64,000 nt of DNA from Gelatoporia subvermispora B (Eukaryota; Basidiomycota; Agaricomycetes; Polyporales; Gelatoporiaceae). Made by a program: the position numbers and the translations under genes. A model generated the notes under the pieces. That model saw nothing but the letters and a program-made list of their open reading frames with translations. It ran no database searches and was not told the origin of the DNA. Numbering within the stretch: position 1 is the stretch's first letter; each line of letters starts with the position of its first letter. Shown piece by piece: positions 45,101-57,900 of this stretch. The stretch spans positions 867,867-931,866 of the forward strand of contig KB445795.1 of the NCBI GenBank assembly GCA_000320605.2. The letters are read 5' to 3'.

Positions 45101-48100
45101 GGCGAGTATCCCCTACTTGTACGATGAGGAACACTTTGTCTTTAGAGTTTTCGACTTTCTTGACTTTGAAGCGAATGTCTTCGTTCTCGCGTAGTTTATT
45201 ATATATCTGAAGAACTAATCAGACATGCATGGAAGCCGGAGTACTACGCGAGTTGGACCCACCTGTTTCTCTCCTCCTCGAAGTCTGATGTCTGCAAACC
45301 TGGGCGACGGTAAGACTCTTAGATGTATGACTGGGCGAGTGACTGACTCTTCGGCATGGCATATAATTTCAAGCTGGGTTTTTGGTTATGAGCCTATGCC
45401 ACTTAGTTGCAGGAACAAGCATACGATATCTCTCAAGGAGGCCTTCTCGGGTATTTTGAGAATCGAACTCATCTAGGATTCGTCAGATTGAATTATATGG
45501 TGCAGAGATAGTCAGCATACTGTCGTGTGTCGGATATAATACTATAATCCATTCCCAGTTAGTCGTAGAATCAATATAGATCTCGCGCAAACGCAACTGT
45601 GCTCATGATCTCCCCGTACTCAGTAGAGGCGAGTCGGGTGGATGTATCGTCGGTGTACTCCAGGAGCTGATTCTCTTGTAGAGTCGCAACGCTTTGAGTC
45701 ACCATCTCATCGATGCGTTCCTGCCATGTCTGGTTGTTGTCTTTCCCGATAGCGTAGTGCCTTGGGTTCCTTTGGATTCGTTGGAACAGGAAGGAGTTGT
45801 GCAACCAGTCCTTCGCTGAATCAATGTTGGTGATTGTTCCCAGTCCCACCTCCGAATTGACATGTTCTGCGAGATTAAAGTGCAGACAACTTTCTAGCGC
45901 ACTCTGACCTTTTACAAGAGCTTTGTATTTCGCTTCTAGCTCTGTTTCACATAGTATGACGGCCACGCCTTCCTTGTCTGTGGAAAAGTGAGATTGAGGT
46001 GGACTACAGGTCAAAAAGACAAGCGCACCAAACTGTGGTCGGCCCTAGTTTGGTTGTCAGACAAGGTCGTGATACAGAGAAAATGGTGCATTGCATACCG
46101 CACGGCCAATCATCTGTATAATGTCCAAATCTGGATATTCCTGGGAGAGATTATTTTGGAAAGTCTTGACACCCTTGATGATGACGGTGTGCGCAGCTGG
46201 AATGAGGCAGAAATTTCATTAGCTCGTGTGAGATATACGGAGAGAGTTGATTACGCAAGTTCACCCCAACAGCGAGAGTCTTGATGACCATGTCCAGTGA
46301 GAACGCTTGTCGAAGATGTCGACTAAGCACACTTACAGATGTCGACACGACTATGCGCAAAATCTTTCTCAGGAACAGGTCTTCAATGGTGCGGCGGTCG
46401 CCCATTGTCATTCCTGCGTGATGAACGCCAATACCGGAAGCCGCTAGTTCTGGGAAGTGTCAGTGACATATGTCTGAAACCCTTGGACTACATCCAGAAT
46501 TTACTTTGGACTTGTTGATTGCTGAGACTTTCCTCGAATCTATGCCCAAGTTATAAATTGGTCTCGAAAGCGTATATCGACATTGCCTACCTCGGAGGTC
46601 TAGACCATGGCAGAGACTGCTTAGACTCAGCCGCCTTTTCGTAGTCTTTCAGCAGCTGCTCGGCTGTTGTAGTCACACCTGCCATGACGAATTGGGCCAA
46701 AGAATACCAGAGAAATGGGAAATTTGGCAAACCTTTTCTGGTTGAACAAAACACGAGGGTTGGTTGGTTGGCGGAATGCTGTTCAATGAATTTGTATAGC
46801 TGGGCATCGAGTATGCGATTGAACACGAAGTCATTCATGCCTTGCTTCCGCGGGATCCCATAGACAAATTTCGAAATCTTGCAAGGTCTAAATTCTTCGC
46901 CGAACTAAACATAGGACCGTATCGTCTAGAGATTAGGATGTCTTCGACAGACAAAAGTCACGCATACCTCCATCACCGTAGCAGGACCTCCGTTGCTGTC
47001 ACCTATCCACCTCGCAACGTCATCGATATTGGGCACTGTTGCGGAGACGACTATAAAGCGAACTGAAGCTCCTCGGGTCTTCATCCGGGATATGATAACC
47101 TCCAGTGTGCTCCCGCGAGTTTCGGTCAAGATGTGAACCTATCAGATAGAACGTCAGCGCCTGCAGCATAAGTAGAACAGCTTTCTGACCTCATCTACAA
47201 GGAACAATTGTATCTGTGACAGTATCTGTCCGTAGCTTCGCCTAAATACACAGTAAGCGACTCTTCTACCGTTGTATTTCGCTTGTACTAACCAATTACG
47301 AGTCAAGCTATCCCATTTTTCTCCCTAGCAGGCTCAAATTATCACCGGAACAATGAGAACCAGGCGAACTTTGGTGCGTACTGTAGTTACACTGTAGAGG
47401 AATTAGCGAATTGAACTCGAAGAGGTCTTCTCCAAATACCGCACTCACATCACGTTGGCATCCCTCGCTGATCCCCAGGCACTACGCCCGGTTTGCAGCG
47501 TGTCTCCCGTTAGTTCAACACCTAGGCCAATGTAACTTCAGAAGTCTAATCGTTGAGAAACTATTCTCACAGTTCACACCCAATGGCTGAAACTTAGAGG
47601 ACCAATCTCTAAATTTCTCAGAGCAGAGTGACTATCGATACGGTCTAGTGAGTTCGCACTAAATTCGAGAAAGTAGGTAGTCGTTCACCTTAGTTGGCGC
47701 GACATAGATGCATTTCACGTTGCGACTATTGGATCCTGCTTCCAATAACATCCGGATGATCGCGAGTTCGAACAAGACGGTCTTTCCGCTACCGGTGGGC
47801 GCTGACATCCTTTCAGTGTCGCATATAGTAAACACATATAGACCACAGGTTTACCGCTTATGACCTACAAACTGGTGTATGAGTCTCAAATATCCCTGGT
47901 GTAGCGATTTGCATACCATATTCTGTTCCGTCCGCATTACCTGGATATGATGTCAGCAAACGGCTGACGGTTTCGATGAAACAATGTTACCGTATCAAAG
48001 CAGCTTGATTGGACTGCATTAAAAACTCCAAACTTGAAAAGTCCGCGATACATATCGGCTGCAATGTTGTATCACCACGAATTGTGTGAGTATATGCGCA

Positions 48101-48844
48101 TATATTCCAATGCAATGTCCACTACATACGCAGCTCGGAAACGGGACGGAGTCGAATCCCGTGAGTGTTGCGTGGGGCAGAGCCTCTTTCAACCTGTCTG
48201 CTGTCTCCTTTCTCGATTGGCGTTCGTTGTGCGGACGGAAGGTGCGTGCTAGGCAAGACGGTCGGGGGCCGATGCGGGACGTGGTACCTGAAGGGCTCGT
48301 CCTCAAGGTCATCTTGCGCAATACTATTGTATTCATCCTGCTCGTGATCTCTGGGGGCATACGGGTAATTATGGGTCTGAAGCCCGAACCCGGTATATCC
48401 CGATCGTAAACCTGGTGGAATGGATCTGGGGGGTGACATGAACTCCGCAGGCTAGAAGTCTCATTTAGAGTCGGTATCAATAGGAATAGATTACGCGTCA
48501 TGCCTGCCGTAAGCTTGTAGCCGCAGGCCTAAGACCTTGCAGCTGCAGAGATGATTCCACATTGCGCCGACTGTGAGGTGTTGGTGACGAATACGCTTTG
48601 ATGCTCAAGCTCAGTGTGCTTCGCAGAATGGAGTATAGTGATAGTCACCCATGTCTGATAGTACTTCTGCTTCCAAGCCAGAGTCAATGTTATAAAGATC
48701 TTCATTGTAATCTGCGTCGATGAGAGGCTGGACAACAAAGTCAATGCCAGAATCATCATGCATTTCCACATATTCGCTAGGATCCAGGCCGCAATCCTGA
48801 GCTATCTGCTCGAAGCTCTCGTCAAAGTCCATTTCATGATACAT
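42177..48844 (-). CDS. HFM1: Meiotic crossover helicase HFM1/MER3
   Basis: Ski2-like DNA helicase that promotes interfering crossovers in meiosis. The gene has more than 20 small exons over 6.7 kb. Helicase motifs in order: MYRGLFKFGVFNAVQSSCFD, SAPTGSGKTVLFELAIIRML (I), ELTGDT, LFLVDEVHILTETRGSTLEV (II, DEVH), FIVVSATVPNIDDVARWIGD (III), TLVFCSTRK (IV) and DIIQMIGRAGRPQFD (VI). A winged-helix part follows (ESCLHFNLAEHVNSEVGLGT, WLHNSFLFQRI), then a Sec63 domain (LLNRKPPFGHELLAYVKEFP). After it comes a Cys-rich module (CRCNHTCKDKTKCLHLCC). The long C-terminal exon (43385-42177) is acidic and disordered. A 10-nt micro-exon is needed at 47382-47391. Start at 48844 (MYHEMDFDESF). Family firm; several exon edges approximate. 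Confidence 0.9.
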
Positions 48845-49126
48845 GATGAAACAGCGGCTGTGAAAGAGAGGTTGGTGGGACTAAAGAGGTTAGCGCTCCG
48901 ACTGCGATCGGCTTGCGAGCATGACGCGCGGAGTCGGAACGACGCGTCTGGATCACGTGATCGAGCGCGCACTTCATCACGGTGTGACACCACGCGTCGG
49001 GCGGAAGCCGGGTGCGGCATGTGCCCGCGGTGATCAAGTCTGCCCGTTACCGCCACCATCGACCAGCTGCCTCCTCGCAAGACGCGTCATATAACTCTCA
49101 GACCCTTACACTTGACATTTTGAATT
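48845..49126. promoter_or_regulatory. Shared divergent promoter interval HFM1/CKS1
   Basis: 282 GC-rich base pairs lie between the starts of a meiotic helicase and a cell-cycle regulator. Specific sites could not be assigned. Confidence 0.5.
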
Positions 49127-49610
49127 ATGGCGGGAAATGCAAAGGCGGATGCCGCCAAGAGAGTGGAGGAATACATTGAGAAGTACGCATATCTTCTGAC
49201 ATCGAACGTGATCCGTTTTCATTCTTCTTGATTCTTCGTAGGATTCATTACTCTGAACGGTACTCGGATGACGAGTATGAGTACCGCCACGTCATCCTAC
49301 CGAAGCCGCTCTTCAAGATGATACCCAAACAATTCTTCAGTCCTGATAATAGTGGGGTGCTCCGCCTCTTGACGGAAGAAGAGTGGCGAGGCATCGGGAT
49401 CACGCAGAGCCTGGGGTGGGAGCATTATGAGGTGCATGGTGAGCACAGCAGCCTTCGTTTCCGATGACCTCACTCATCGAGCCTCCGGAACGACATGCAG
49501 CACCAGAGCCACACGTCCTCCTTTTCCGACGGCCGAAGAACTATGTCCCGCCTCAGCAGCAGCAGCTCTTGAATGGGCGCGGAGCAGCTAAACCCACGAG
49601 GAAGAAGTAG
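49127..49610 (+). CDS. CKS1: Cyclin-dependent kinase regulatory subunit
   Basis: Small adaptor that binds CDK1 and phosphorylated substrates. Three exons: [18 protein letters not shown], then [20 protein letters not shown]...[20 protein letters not shown]...GWEHYEVH, then [20 protein letters not shown]. The signatures [14 protein letters not shown] and H-x-PEPH-x-LLF are those of Suc1/Cks proteins. The third exon must begin at the CAG-preceded CACC near 49500 to give [14 protein letters not shown]. The C-terminal tail (Gln run, then [11 protein letters not shown]) extends past the fold. Stop TAG at 49608-49610. Confidence 0.95.
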
Positions 49611-49983
49611 ACTTCCAGTTGTTCGTTAGATCATCACGGTGCCCCCTAGTCCGAACTCTCTATTGTCTCGCTGTTATAGGTTGTCCTGCAGGCTTTCGTC
49701 GTCTTTACCCATGGATGTGTCATCATGTGCTACTTGTTCTTGTATCGATGCCTCATGGTTCACCTCTGTATATCCTGAGATCCCGAATGGTCACGTTCAT
49801 CTACACTTCACGCAAGTCCACGGCCATCCAAGTACGGTCTGCAATTGTATCATGATCATCACCGCACCCAGACTCATGTCACACGATCACCCTTGACAAT
49901 CCGGAAGCATCGTAAAACGCGTACATAACATCTAGGTAGATATGGACAGCAAATGTCGACTACGCTATTGTTCTTCCAGCGGA
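49611..49983. other. Convergent 3' interval CKS1/IDE
   Basis: 373 bp without coding signal between the ends of two convergent genes. Confidence 0.5.
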
Positions 49984-52900
49984 TTACAGGTTTGCGGTCG
50001 GAAGGTCGCCCCAGTCCACAACAGGCCTGGGCTTCTCGGAGACGCGAAGCCGGCCCCGGAATGCATTCGCATCCGAAATGATGGAAGCATGTTCGGGAAT
50101 ATCCGCCTCGGACTCCGTCTTCGCGGGGTATTGCTCGAGCAGTGCTGGCACGGACTCCAGAAGTTCCTTCGCGGCATCTGATGACACACCAGAACCCTCC
50201 TGGGAGAATGCATCCTGCCAATACTGCACAAACTGCGTGACCAGAGGCTCCGAAGCTTCGGGGAATGTCTCCTTCCACGGCGAGCTGGCAACCGCGAAAC
50301 GCCTGTCTGCAATCATCTTGACGAAGGCAGTCATGGCTTCTTGGCTGACTTTCTTCGGACGCGGCTGCTGGGAGCGCAGCTGGATGGAGATCTTGGAGCG
50401 CGACGACGACGACGGATGAACGCGAGACAAGAACAACGAAAGAACATCGTCTTTTGTAATTGTCTTGAGAAGATCGGCGTCATTGTCCCCTGGAAGTGAT
50501 CATTCAGCAAGTCTCAACTTTTGCACTTAGCGCGGTACTTACGTCTGTGGAAGTCAAGATAGCCCGAGTCGATGTGCGAGAAGTACCGGTTGAACTCTTC
50601 GTCCAGATTCTTGACCTTTTCGCGCCACCTACGCTCAAGACCTGCCTTCTGGTCGGCGAACTCGTCGGCAGGCATCGTCTCGAGCTTCTCCTTCATGTCG
50701 TCGAAGAAAGCCTCCACTCGGCCCTCGAGGTACGCAGGCCCACGTTCACTCTGGATCAGAACGCGCAAGCCAAGTTCAGACTCGCCAGTCGAAGTCCATT
50801 GGGAACAAGACACTATGTATCCGAGTTGTTCTTGCGTGCGCAGAACGTTGAAAGCAGGCTCCGCAAGAATTTGGGCAAGCAAGGCTGCCGTCACACGCAA
50901 GTGAGGCTTCAAGAAGCTGCCCATGTGGATGTAGTATGTGAGAGAGTTGTTGGGTTCCTTAAGGTTGCGCACGAGAGACGGCCAGACATAATTCGAAGCT
51001 GCAATGCGACATTGAGTGCTGGGTCAGAAGACGTGGAGGCCGGAGCACGCACCATCTGGAGGGATCAGGCATCTCTCCACTACCTCCGAAGGCGAAATGG
51101 GTTTCGCATGAAGGATGGCTTCTGCCATTTCCGTGAATTTGACGGCCTCCTACATCGCTCGTCAGCTTCTAGAAATATTGACAGCGAAGAGCGGCTCACA
51201 TCCTTGTGGAGATTTCCAACAACCAAAATGCGCATATTGATGCTTTCGAATAGATTTCGGACGTGTTCCTCTATTTCTTGGGCACTGATAGCTAACAGGT
51301 AATTTCAGGCTGTCAGCAGACGATTTGATTTCACCATGAGACAGGACCTACAAGACAGCTCGGCAAGCTTCTCATCCACTGTCCATTGCTTTTCTGCCAT
51401 TAGATAACGACCGTAGTAATCGGATAAACGGTATGGCTGTCCCAGGAAGAAATTCTCCCAGTCCCTTTTGGCCTGTTCGGACGACCATGAGAACGCTTCA
51501 GGAGACCTTATGATCGGGAATGCTGACCTGATCTTTCATGACTTGCAGCCTCTCAGGCACGATTTGCAATGATCTCGCTCTCTCAAGTACATGGTGTGCA
51601 AGCACGTGTAACTTGTCATTGTACCCAGTGAGTGTCACGTAGAGCCCCAGCATTTGCGAAGCGAAGTTGTAGCTCAGACCAGCAAGGTCGGCATCGTAGG
51701 TGTACTCCGTCAGAGCGTCGTTGACGAGATCAGCATAGAGACTAGAGGAGATTTTAATTAGATGACGCGTGCAAGGAAGTAGTGAAGGTCTTGTACGAAC
51801 CGTGTCAGCACAGTAGCCCTTGCAGATGCGCCGGCAACGGGACTGTTGATGATATGTAAGCACAGCAAATGGTATATACCGAGAATTCGTCGCACCTCCT
51901 GATCTCGATCACTACGTTTGCCTTGGGAATCCAGAATGTGTCATCTTTCTTGTGCCACAATGTTGAAAGTGGTGTGTGCCGAATCAAGAACGGGCGTCTG
52001 GTGGGCTATCGGGGAGAGACACGAAATGAGGACATCTCGTGTGATCTGGTTGACAGGACCGTACCTGATCAACCTCGCGCTTCTCGACTTCCAAGTTTGT
52101 CGGGATGAACTCATTAGGTCCCGGGAGGAACAGCTCAGGAATATCGTTGGCGCCCTGAGCCTGAGCGATCGTATAATGAGAATGGACCTTGTCATAGAAG
52201 AGTGAGATAGCATACCTCTGCCAAGAAGTCCTCATCTAGTCGATCCACCTTGTACTGTGTGCCATACCACCGTTCCTTTTCCCACTGAATGGGCCCTCGA
52301 ACGCGCTCGTGCTCCTCGCACTGCGCCATGAGGAACGCCCTTCCTTGGTCTACCCGTAGGCAGTCCAGGACTTCGTGAACCTCTTTTTCGCCTTGAGGAA
52401 TTGGACGCTCGTTCTGGTCCCACTCTTGCACCAGCTGCGGCGCGCTTATGACGAGCTCGCGTGGTGTTGGCCAGGCCATGTGTTCCGTGACCCACACGGC
52501 GTAGTCCTCAGGACGACGCTTTTCAGCAAAGCGGAATCGTGTCTTCCTGATGGTGCTCATCTCCTGCTGATACCATGCTGGGAATGCCGAAGAGCGAAGC
52601 AGTGCGAGGTACTTGAACACCGAAAGAGCCGCAGCACGGTAGTTGTCTGTCATGATTGTAAATACAAAGGCTTGACAAGATACTGCTCATGCATACCAAA
52701 CCCTTCCTTCGTCAGATGCAACGTAACCTTGAACATAGCGAAACCACGGCCGAGGTTCTGAGGGCCGGCGCTGAGCGCAGTGATCCAGCCTTTGTTCTTC
52801 AAGTACGAGTGAAGTGAACCAGGTCCTTCATGACCTACGAAGTGAGCGAGGAAGTGACCCGGCTGGTACTTCCAGTAGGGAGGCTGGTAAGGCAAGGGGA

Positions 52901-54313
52901 ACGAGACCTCCAACGCGTGGAATGCCATGACAGTTTGGGCAGATACGAGCTTCTAAAGGGACGTCATGAGCAAGTATACTCACATTCGTTAGACGTTGCA
53001 CGTACGCCTTTCTCCTCAGGACCGAAGGGGTGGTCATTGATCATGGGCAGGCGATCCCGACCACGATTGGGGATTGGTGAAAACATTTTCGCCACCATAT
53101 CTGCAAGCTCATCCAGTGATTCTGAAGGGACATAAAGTGTGAATTAGGTATTGTGTCCGCCGTGAATTACAACTGAGCTTGCTACCTTTCCCAATCACAC
53201 AAAGGCGCATCCTGTTGGCACAATATTCCTTGCTCCACCATTCTACCAACCTACGCCTCGTCTCCTGTCCGACAGCGCCTCCATCTCCTTCCTCACTAGC
53301 CACGGAGGCGGACGATGGTGCCGGAGAAGGGATGCGAGAAGACTGGGGAGTCGCCGCCAAGCTGCCGTTAACCGATTTCACGTGACCATTGGGTCCTTTC
53401 TGACCGCCAAGCAAGCCTTGTGCCACGAGATCGCGACCCGCTTGAGTGAGAGTTTCCCGGTTACCGCTACCAAATTTGCTCCAGACATGACCTTGTTTGC
53501 TGAGATGTTTGTTAAGCTGGAACATTCGCCACACGTCCGATTGGTGATTCTTCTTATGTTCCGAGTCGACAGCATTGAGCTCTCTTGAGGTACACGAAGG
53601 GGAGAAGAGGGGGCAGTGGAAGAATGCAGCAAACCGTTCGAGCGCTCCAGGCAAAGCATTCGTGGCTACGCTAAAGTAGTAGTTCGTGTTCGATGTTCCA
53701 GTGAAAGCGTTTGAGCCTCCGTTATTCTTGGCCAAAAACTGTACGCGTGTCAACTCGTCTGGCTGCAGTCACTGAGGCACACGACTAACCTCCGAGTACT
53801 CATTTTCTTTTGGGAACTGTTCTGTACCCTAGAAATGACTATCAGCAGCCTGAGGGGTAGTCCGCGAAGAATGGAACGCACCATAAAGAGCAGGTGCTCA
53901 CAGAAGTGAGCCAAACCTGGTACGTCATCCTGCCTGAAGTCAGTGAATTCCTTAATCAGCGCGAGAATTGGGGCACATACCGGATCGTATAGATGGCCCA
54001 CAGCAACGTCTAAACTTGCCGCTGCCTTATCCGCACGTGCGTCATGTACAAGCATAGCCTCAAGTCCGTTATCCAATCTAATCAGCCTGTAGTCCCTGTC
54101 ATCTTGCTGTGACTTCTCGATTGGTTTCGTGAACGCAGAATAGGGCACTGGACCTGTCGAGACACGCGTCCAGTCAGTGTCGGATGCAGCCATAGCTAGA
54201 CCACGTCGTAAGCCCAGTGTGTTTGACCTTAGTAGTGTGCGCGTTGCCGAGAGGTGCGGTACATAGACCGAGGGGTGAAAAAAGTCGAGACGACCAACCC
54301 GTAGTCGTTGCAT
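49984..54313 (-). CDS. IDE: Insulin-degrading enzyme family metallopeptidase (M16A, Ste23-like)
   Basis: Large zinc peptidase that encloses and cleaves short peptides; in yeast Ste23 matures a-factor. The inverted zinc motif HFCEH is in DVPGLAHFCEHLLFM. It is followed by GTEQFPKENEYSE, SNAFTGTSNTNYYFSVA and LNAVDSEHKKNHQSDVWRMF. Later parts are FLAHFVGHEGPGSLHSYLKN, WYGTQYKVDRLDEDFL, FIPTNLEV, YDADLAGLSYNFASQMLGLY, TGYNDKLHVL and FNVLRTQEQLGYIVSCSQWT. A Ser/Pro-rich insert of about 50 residues (KSVNGSLAATPQSSRIPSPA...) lies in the first M16 domain. Two in-frame ATGs, 54313 and 54193, are possible. The 40 residues between them are Arg/Leu-rich, like a mitochondrial presequence. The C-terminus is DWGDLPTANL. 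Confidence 0.93.
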
Positions 54314-54981
54314 TCAACTTCCCCAGCCGAAGGATGTGTGAAAAAGCAGAGTGCGGGCGGATTACGGCATTCGGTGCCAGCGAGCGCTGAAACTCAGGAG
54401 GACCGTCGCGGTGCAGTGTGGAGCAAAAAGGAAATGAGCCTTTGGCTCAAACCAGGCGCCTTCTACGTGCTGATAATGTCCGAAATTTCAGATCTTCAGA
54501 CTGCGAGATCCCCTGCAAGCACAAGCCGAAGCATTGATCCGTAAGTGGACGTGAATAATGATTGCGCTGTGCACGCTTGTTCGATATTTTTGTTCCACAA
54601 GGCCGCGGCCTATGTAGATGGGCGCCCATCACCCAAATATAGGCTACCGAGGCCGTCTCGTCTGACCATGACCGCAACGGTCCCCATGACCAAGGGCGGT
54701 CGACCTGAGGTGGCGGCGTCCACGATTGATATCTGCGTTCAGCCACGCCCAAGCCATATATCGGATCTATCCAGGAAGTCGTCGAGGGAATTTCGCACTA
54801 CAGTATCCAATGTAGTACATCTGGCAGTCGTACCAAATCATCCAGAGTCCATGAGACAGAGTAGTGTATCGCTACAGCAATTCTACACTAGCAGCCATGC
54901 AAGGAAGTCACAACATAAAAATAATGAATAACTTGTCTACAATGAATGACTACATCAGTTTTCCTTGTCAGCGTCACCGTG
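54314..54981. other. Intergenic: IDE promoter and end of the unknown gene
   Basis: 668 bp between two minus-strand genes. Only one unrecognised 128-codon plus frame (54545-54931) is present, without a domain. Confidence 0.45.
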
Positions 54982-57900
54982 TCATGGAGGGTCCAGTGGG
55001 TAGTAAATCGCTCTTCGGCAAAGGTACCAGAATGCACCGATGCCTTTCATCAGCGGATCAACAGCGGCTTTCGCTGTCTCTGTGAGCATCTCCTGGGTCA
55101 TCTCCCAAGGAGATCCATTTGGTAAAGTGAAACGATGGAAGATGATCAGCCTCGAAGCTGGATCGGACGTCGCAGACGTTTTTGGAATGATTGTGGTGGC
55201 GGTTGGGTCTAATGGTTGTGACTGGGGGGGCGAGGGTGATGGACGAGGCGCGTTCGATGGTCGTGATGATGGCGTGACGGTCGTAGAAATCGTAGTAGCA
55301 GTAAATGTTGTTTCACGCTCTCGATGCTGCTTGCGAGAGTTATCGGGGAGTGGTGTGGAGGCATCCGTGGTAGATTCACCTGCACTTCGGGTTGTTTGAA
55401 GGGAGGATGAGGCTGACTCAGTTGGCAACACAGGTGTGGATGCCAGCGTCTCGGAGAATTCTGATGTGGGAATGTTCGCCGTGACAGGCGGTACCACAAG
55501 TGATTGTTTCGTGCGGTAAAGCTCTGCGTTGACAGCGCGCAGCTGAAGTACCATCGCCAAAGCGAATACCACCAAAGCAACGATCACCATCCCTTGTGTG
55601 GAACGCAGGCGGTGCCATTGCTGCAATACGCGCCATGGATCGCTCCCTTCTGGTAAGATAGACATAGACACTCTTGGGTAGAAGAACTCCGGCATGGCAT
55701 AATGTAGAAGTTTTCTTCCTTGAGTAGTTATATGTTGGTGCAGTAGATTCGTCTTGCAAGCCCCCACGCGGAATCCTACAGATATGTTGAACAGCGTTAG
55801 CATGTTATGCCGTTGTAACGGAAACATGGCACTGACCTGACGGCAAGTCGACATTGACCTCGATCTGGCCAACGCGAAGCTGAAAGGTAGGCAAAAGGAC
55901 ATCGAACGGAATTGGGTCTCCGCTAAACCGCTCAACGACCGTCTTCGGCTTGTTGCTCGATTTCTGTTCGTTCGCGCCTTGCACGAGGTAGACCACTTCA
56001 ACCTTTCCACCGCCAGCATCACCAATGTACACTCGCACCCAGCTGACCCACTCTTTTGTGCTGGTCTCATCGAATGGCACAGTCGCGCTGTGTTCGTGCT
56101 TCGCTGCAGCGGTGAGCTCGAACCGCTTGGGCACACCCTCCACGCTGACGCTCGCAATATCTACTGTGGGCGGGCCGGGGCGGGCGCCTACACCTCGAGG
56201 GTCACTCAAGGCGCTGGAGGTCACAGACGTGGATGCGTTCGGTAGGGCGAGGCCGAACTCGAGCCAGTCCATGTCAGCCTCGGAGGGTGCGGGAAGCCGG
56301 AGCGTCACGGCATAGCCGCTGCGGAACGCGGTGCTGTCCGTGGTGAGCGGGACGACGGTGGCGGAGACGGAGGGGATCATGAGCGGGCCGTCGCGCATCG
56401 GCAATATGCGCGTGGACATCATGGAGACATTTCGCAGCGCGGAGAAGTCGGAGTGTGCGGCCTCAGGTGAGAGCATGCGGGAGCGCACGCTGTCCGTGCT
56501 CCGCTCGCGGCGATGACGCTTTGGTGTAGGGGATGATGTGGACCGGGCGGGCCGCAGGGTGACCTGCAATTCTTGTGAATCACATACGACATGTTTCCCG
56601 TACATGACCAAAGTCTTTGACATCTGTTTAGTACGTATGCCGCTGTTTGCACCATGTACTTCCACGTCCTTGCCCTCCGCCTCGTTGCGTATCGTAGTGG
56701 AGATCTTCTCCGCGTCTGTAAATCCCACTCGAAATTTCGGGAGTGTGATTAGTGCGGGATCGGCCTCGCTCTCTGAAGGCGAGCTGGCATCGTAACGGGA
56801 CGACATTCGCCCACTCCTGCTCGGAGGCCTTGGGGGGATACGTGGTGTGACGACGACGGTTCCCGAGACGTTGAACGTGAACGCGTTTTTCGGTGGCGGA
56901 AGAAGCTCATTCATGTTCAAGTGGACGGTGAGAGGGGTCTTGGGTGGGTACATCTCTTCCACATCAGTGTCTGTGTCAGGGTATCTGCTATTCGTTGAGG
57001 ATGCCCTGCTTCTGCCTCGGTGCTCTGGTTCCGAACCGGAGGGTTGAGCCAATGATGCCATCGAGGATAGCTCCGTAGGAGTTGAAACAGGCGATCCTTC
57101 GAACGAGTAGTCTTCGACATTCTGCGCGGGTAGGGGCGCACGGAGCAGTGATGGTGAGGTACCAGTTGAGTACGCATCATAATGCGACATGGAACGACTG
57201 TCCAGAGTTGCACCACGGGCGTCGGGAGACGAGGGTAGGACGTAGATTGGCGGCCCCTCTGCGGAAGATTGTCTGGACACGGGTTGCGACTGTCCAGCCA
57301 CAGCAAATCCAGTGAATGCGCCGCCGCCTGTGACCATCCACACCGGCTGTGCGCCGCCAGCCCAAGACACATCGCAATCTCCGGGATCGAGTCCGACGTC
57401 AAGACCTAGAAGAGTGGCAACGCCAGGGAACCAGACGCCCTTGCAGGTGGCGGTGTAATCGAGCTTCATCAGCAGTCCCTTGTTCCCTCCCCGCCTGCCA
57501 TTCCCACCAACCTCACCGAGCACGGTACATCTCATATCCCCTTGGACCTCCTTGATGCCGACCCTGCGGCGACCATCGCTTGTCTGTGGGGTCTGACCGG
57601 CTTTGAGAGGCATGGCCCAACGCACGCGGATGCGTTCCGCACTCGGGAATGTGCCCTCCAAGATGCAGCCTTCACTGGATCCTGCGGACGGTGATGCATC
57701 GCTAGACTCGTCATCTGCGAAGGCCACATATGAGCTGTTTCGCGACACACGTGAGGTCGCACTACGCGTGACGTGTGGATCAGACGTCAAATCCCATGAG
57801 CCAATATCTTCGTCTGTCGAAGATAAAGAAGCTAAGGAGGATGTCATAGACGACGTTTGTGGATGGAAAATACGAAGTTTGACATAATTCGACAGACACC

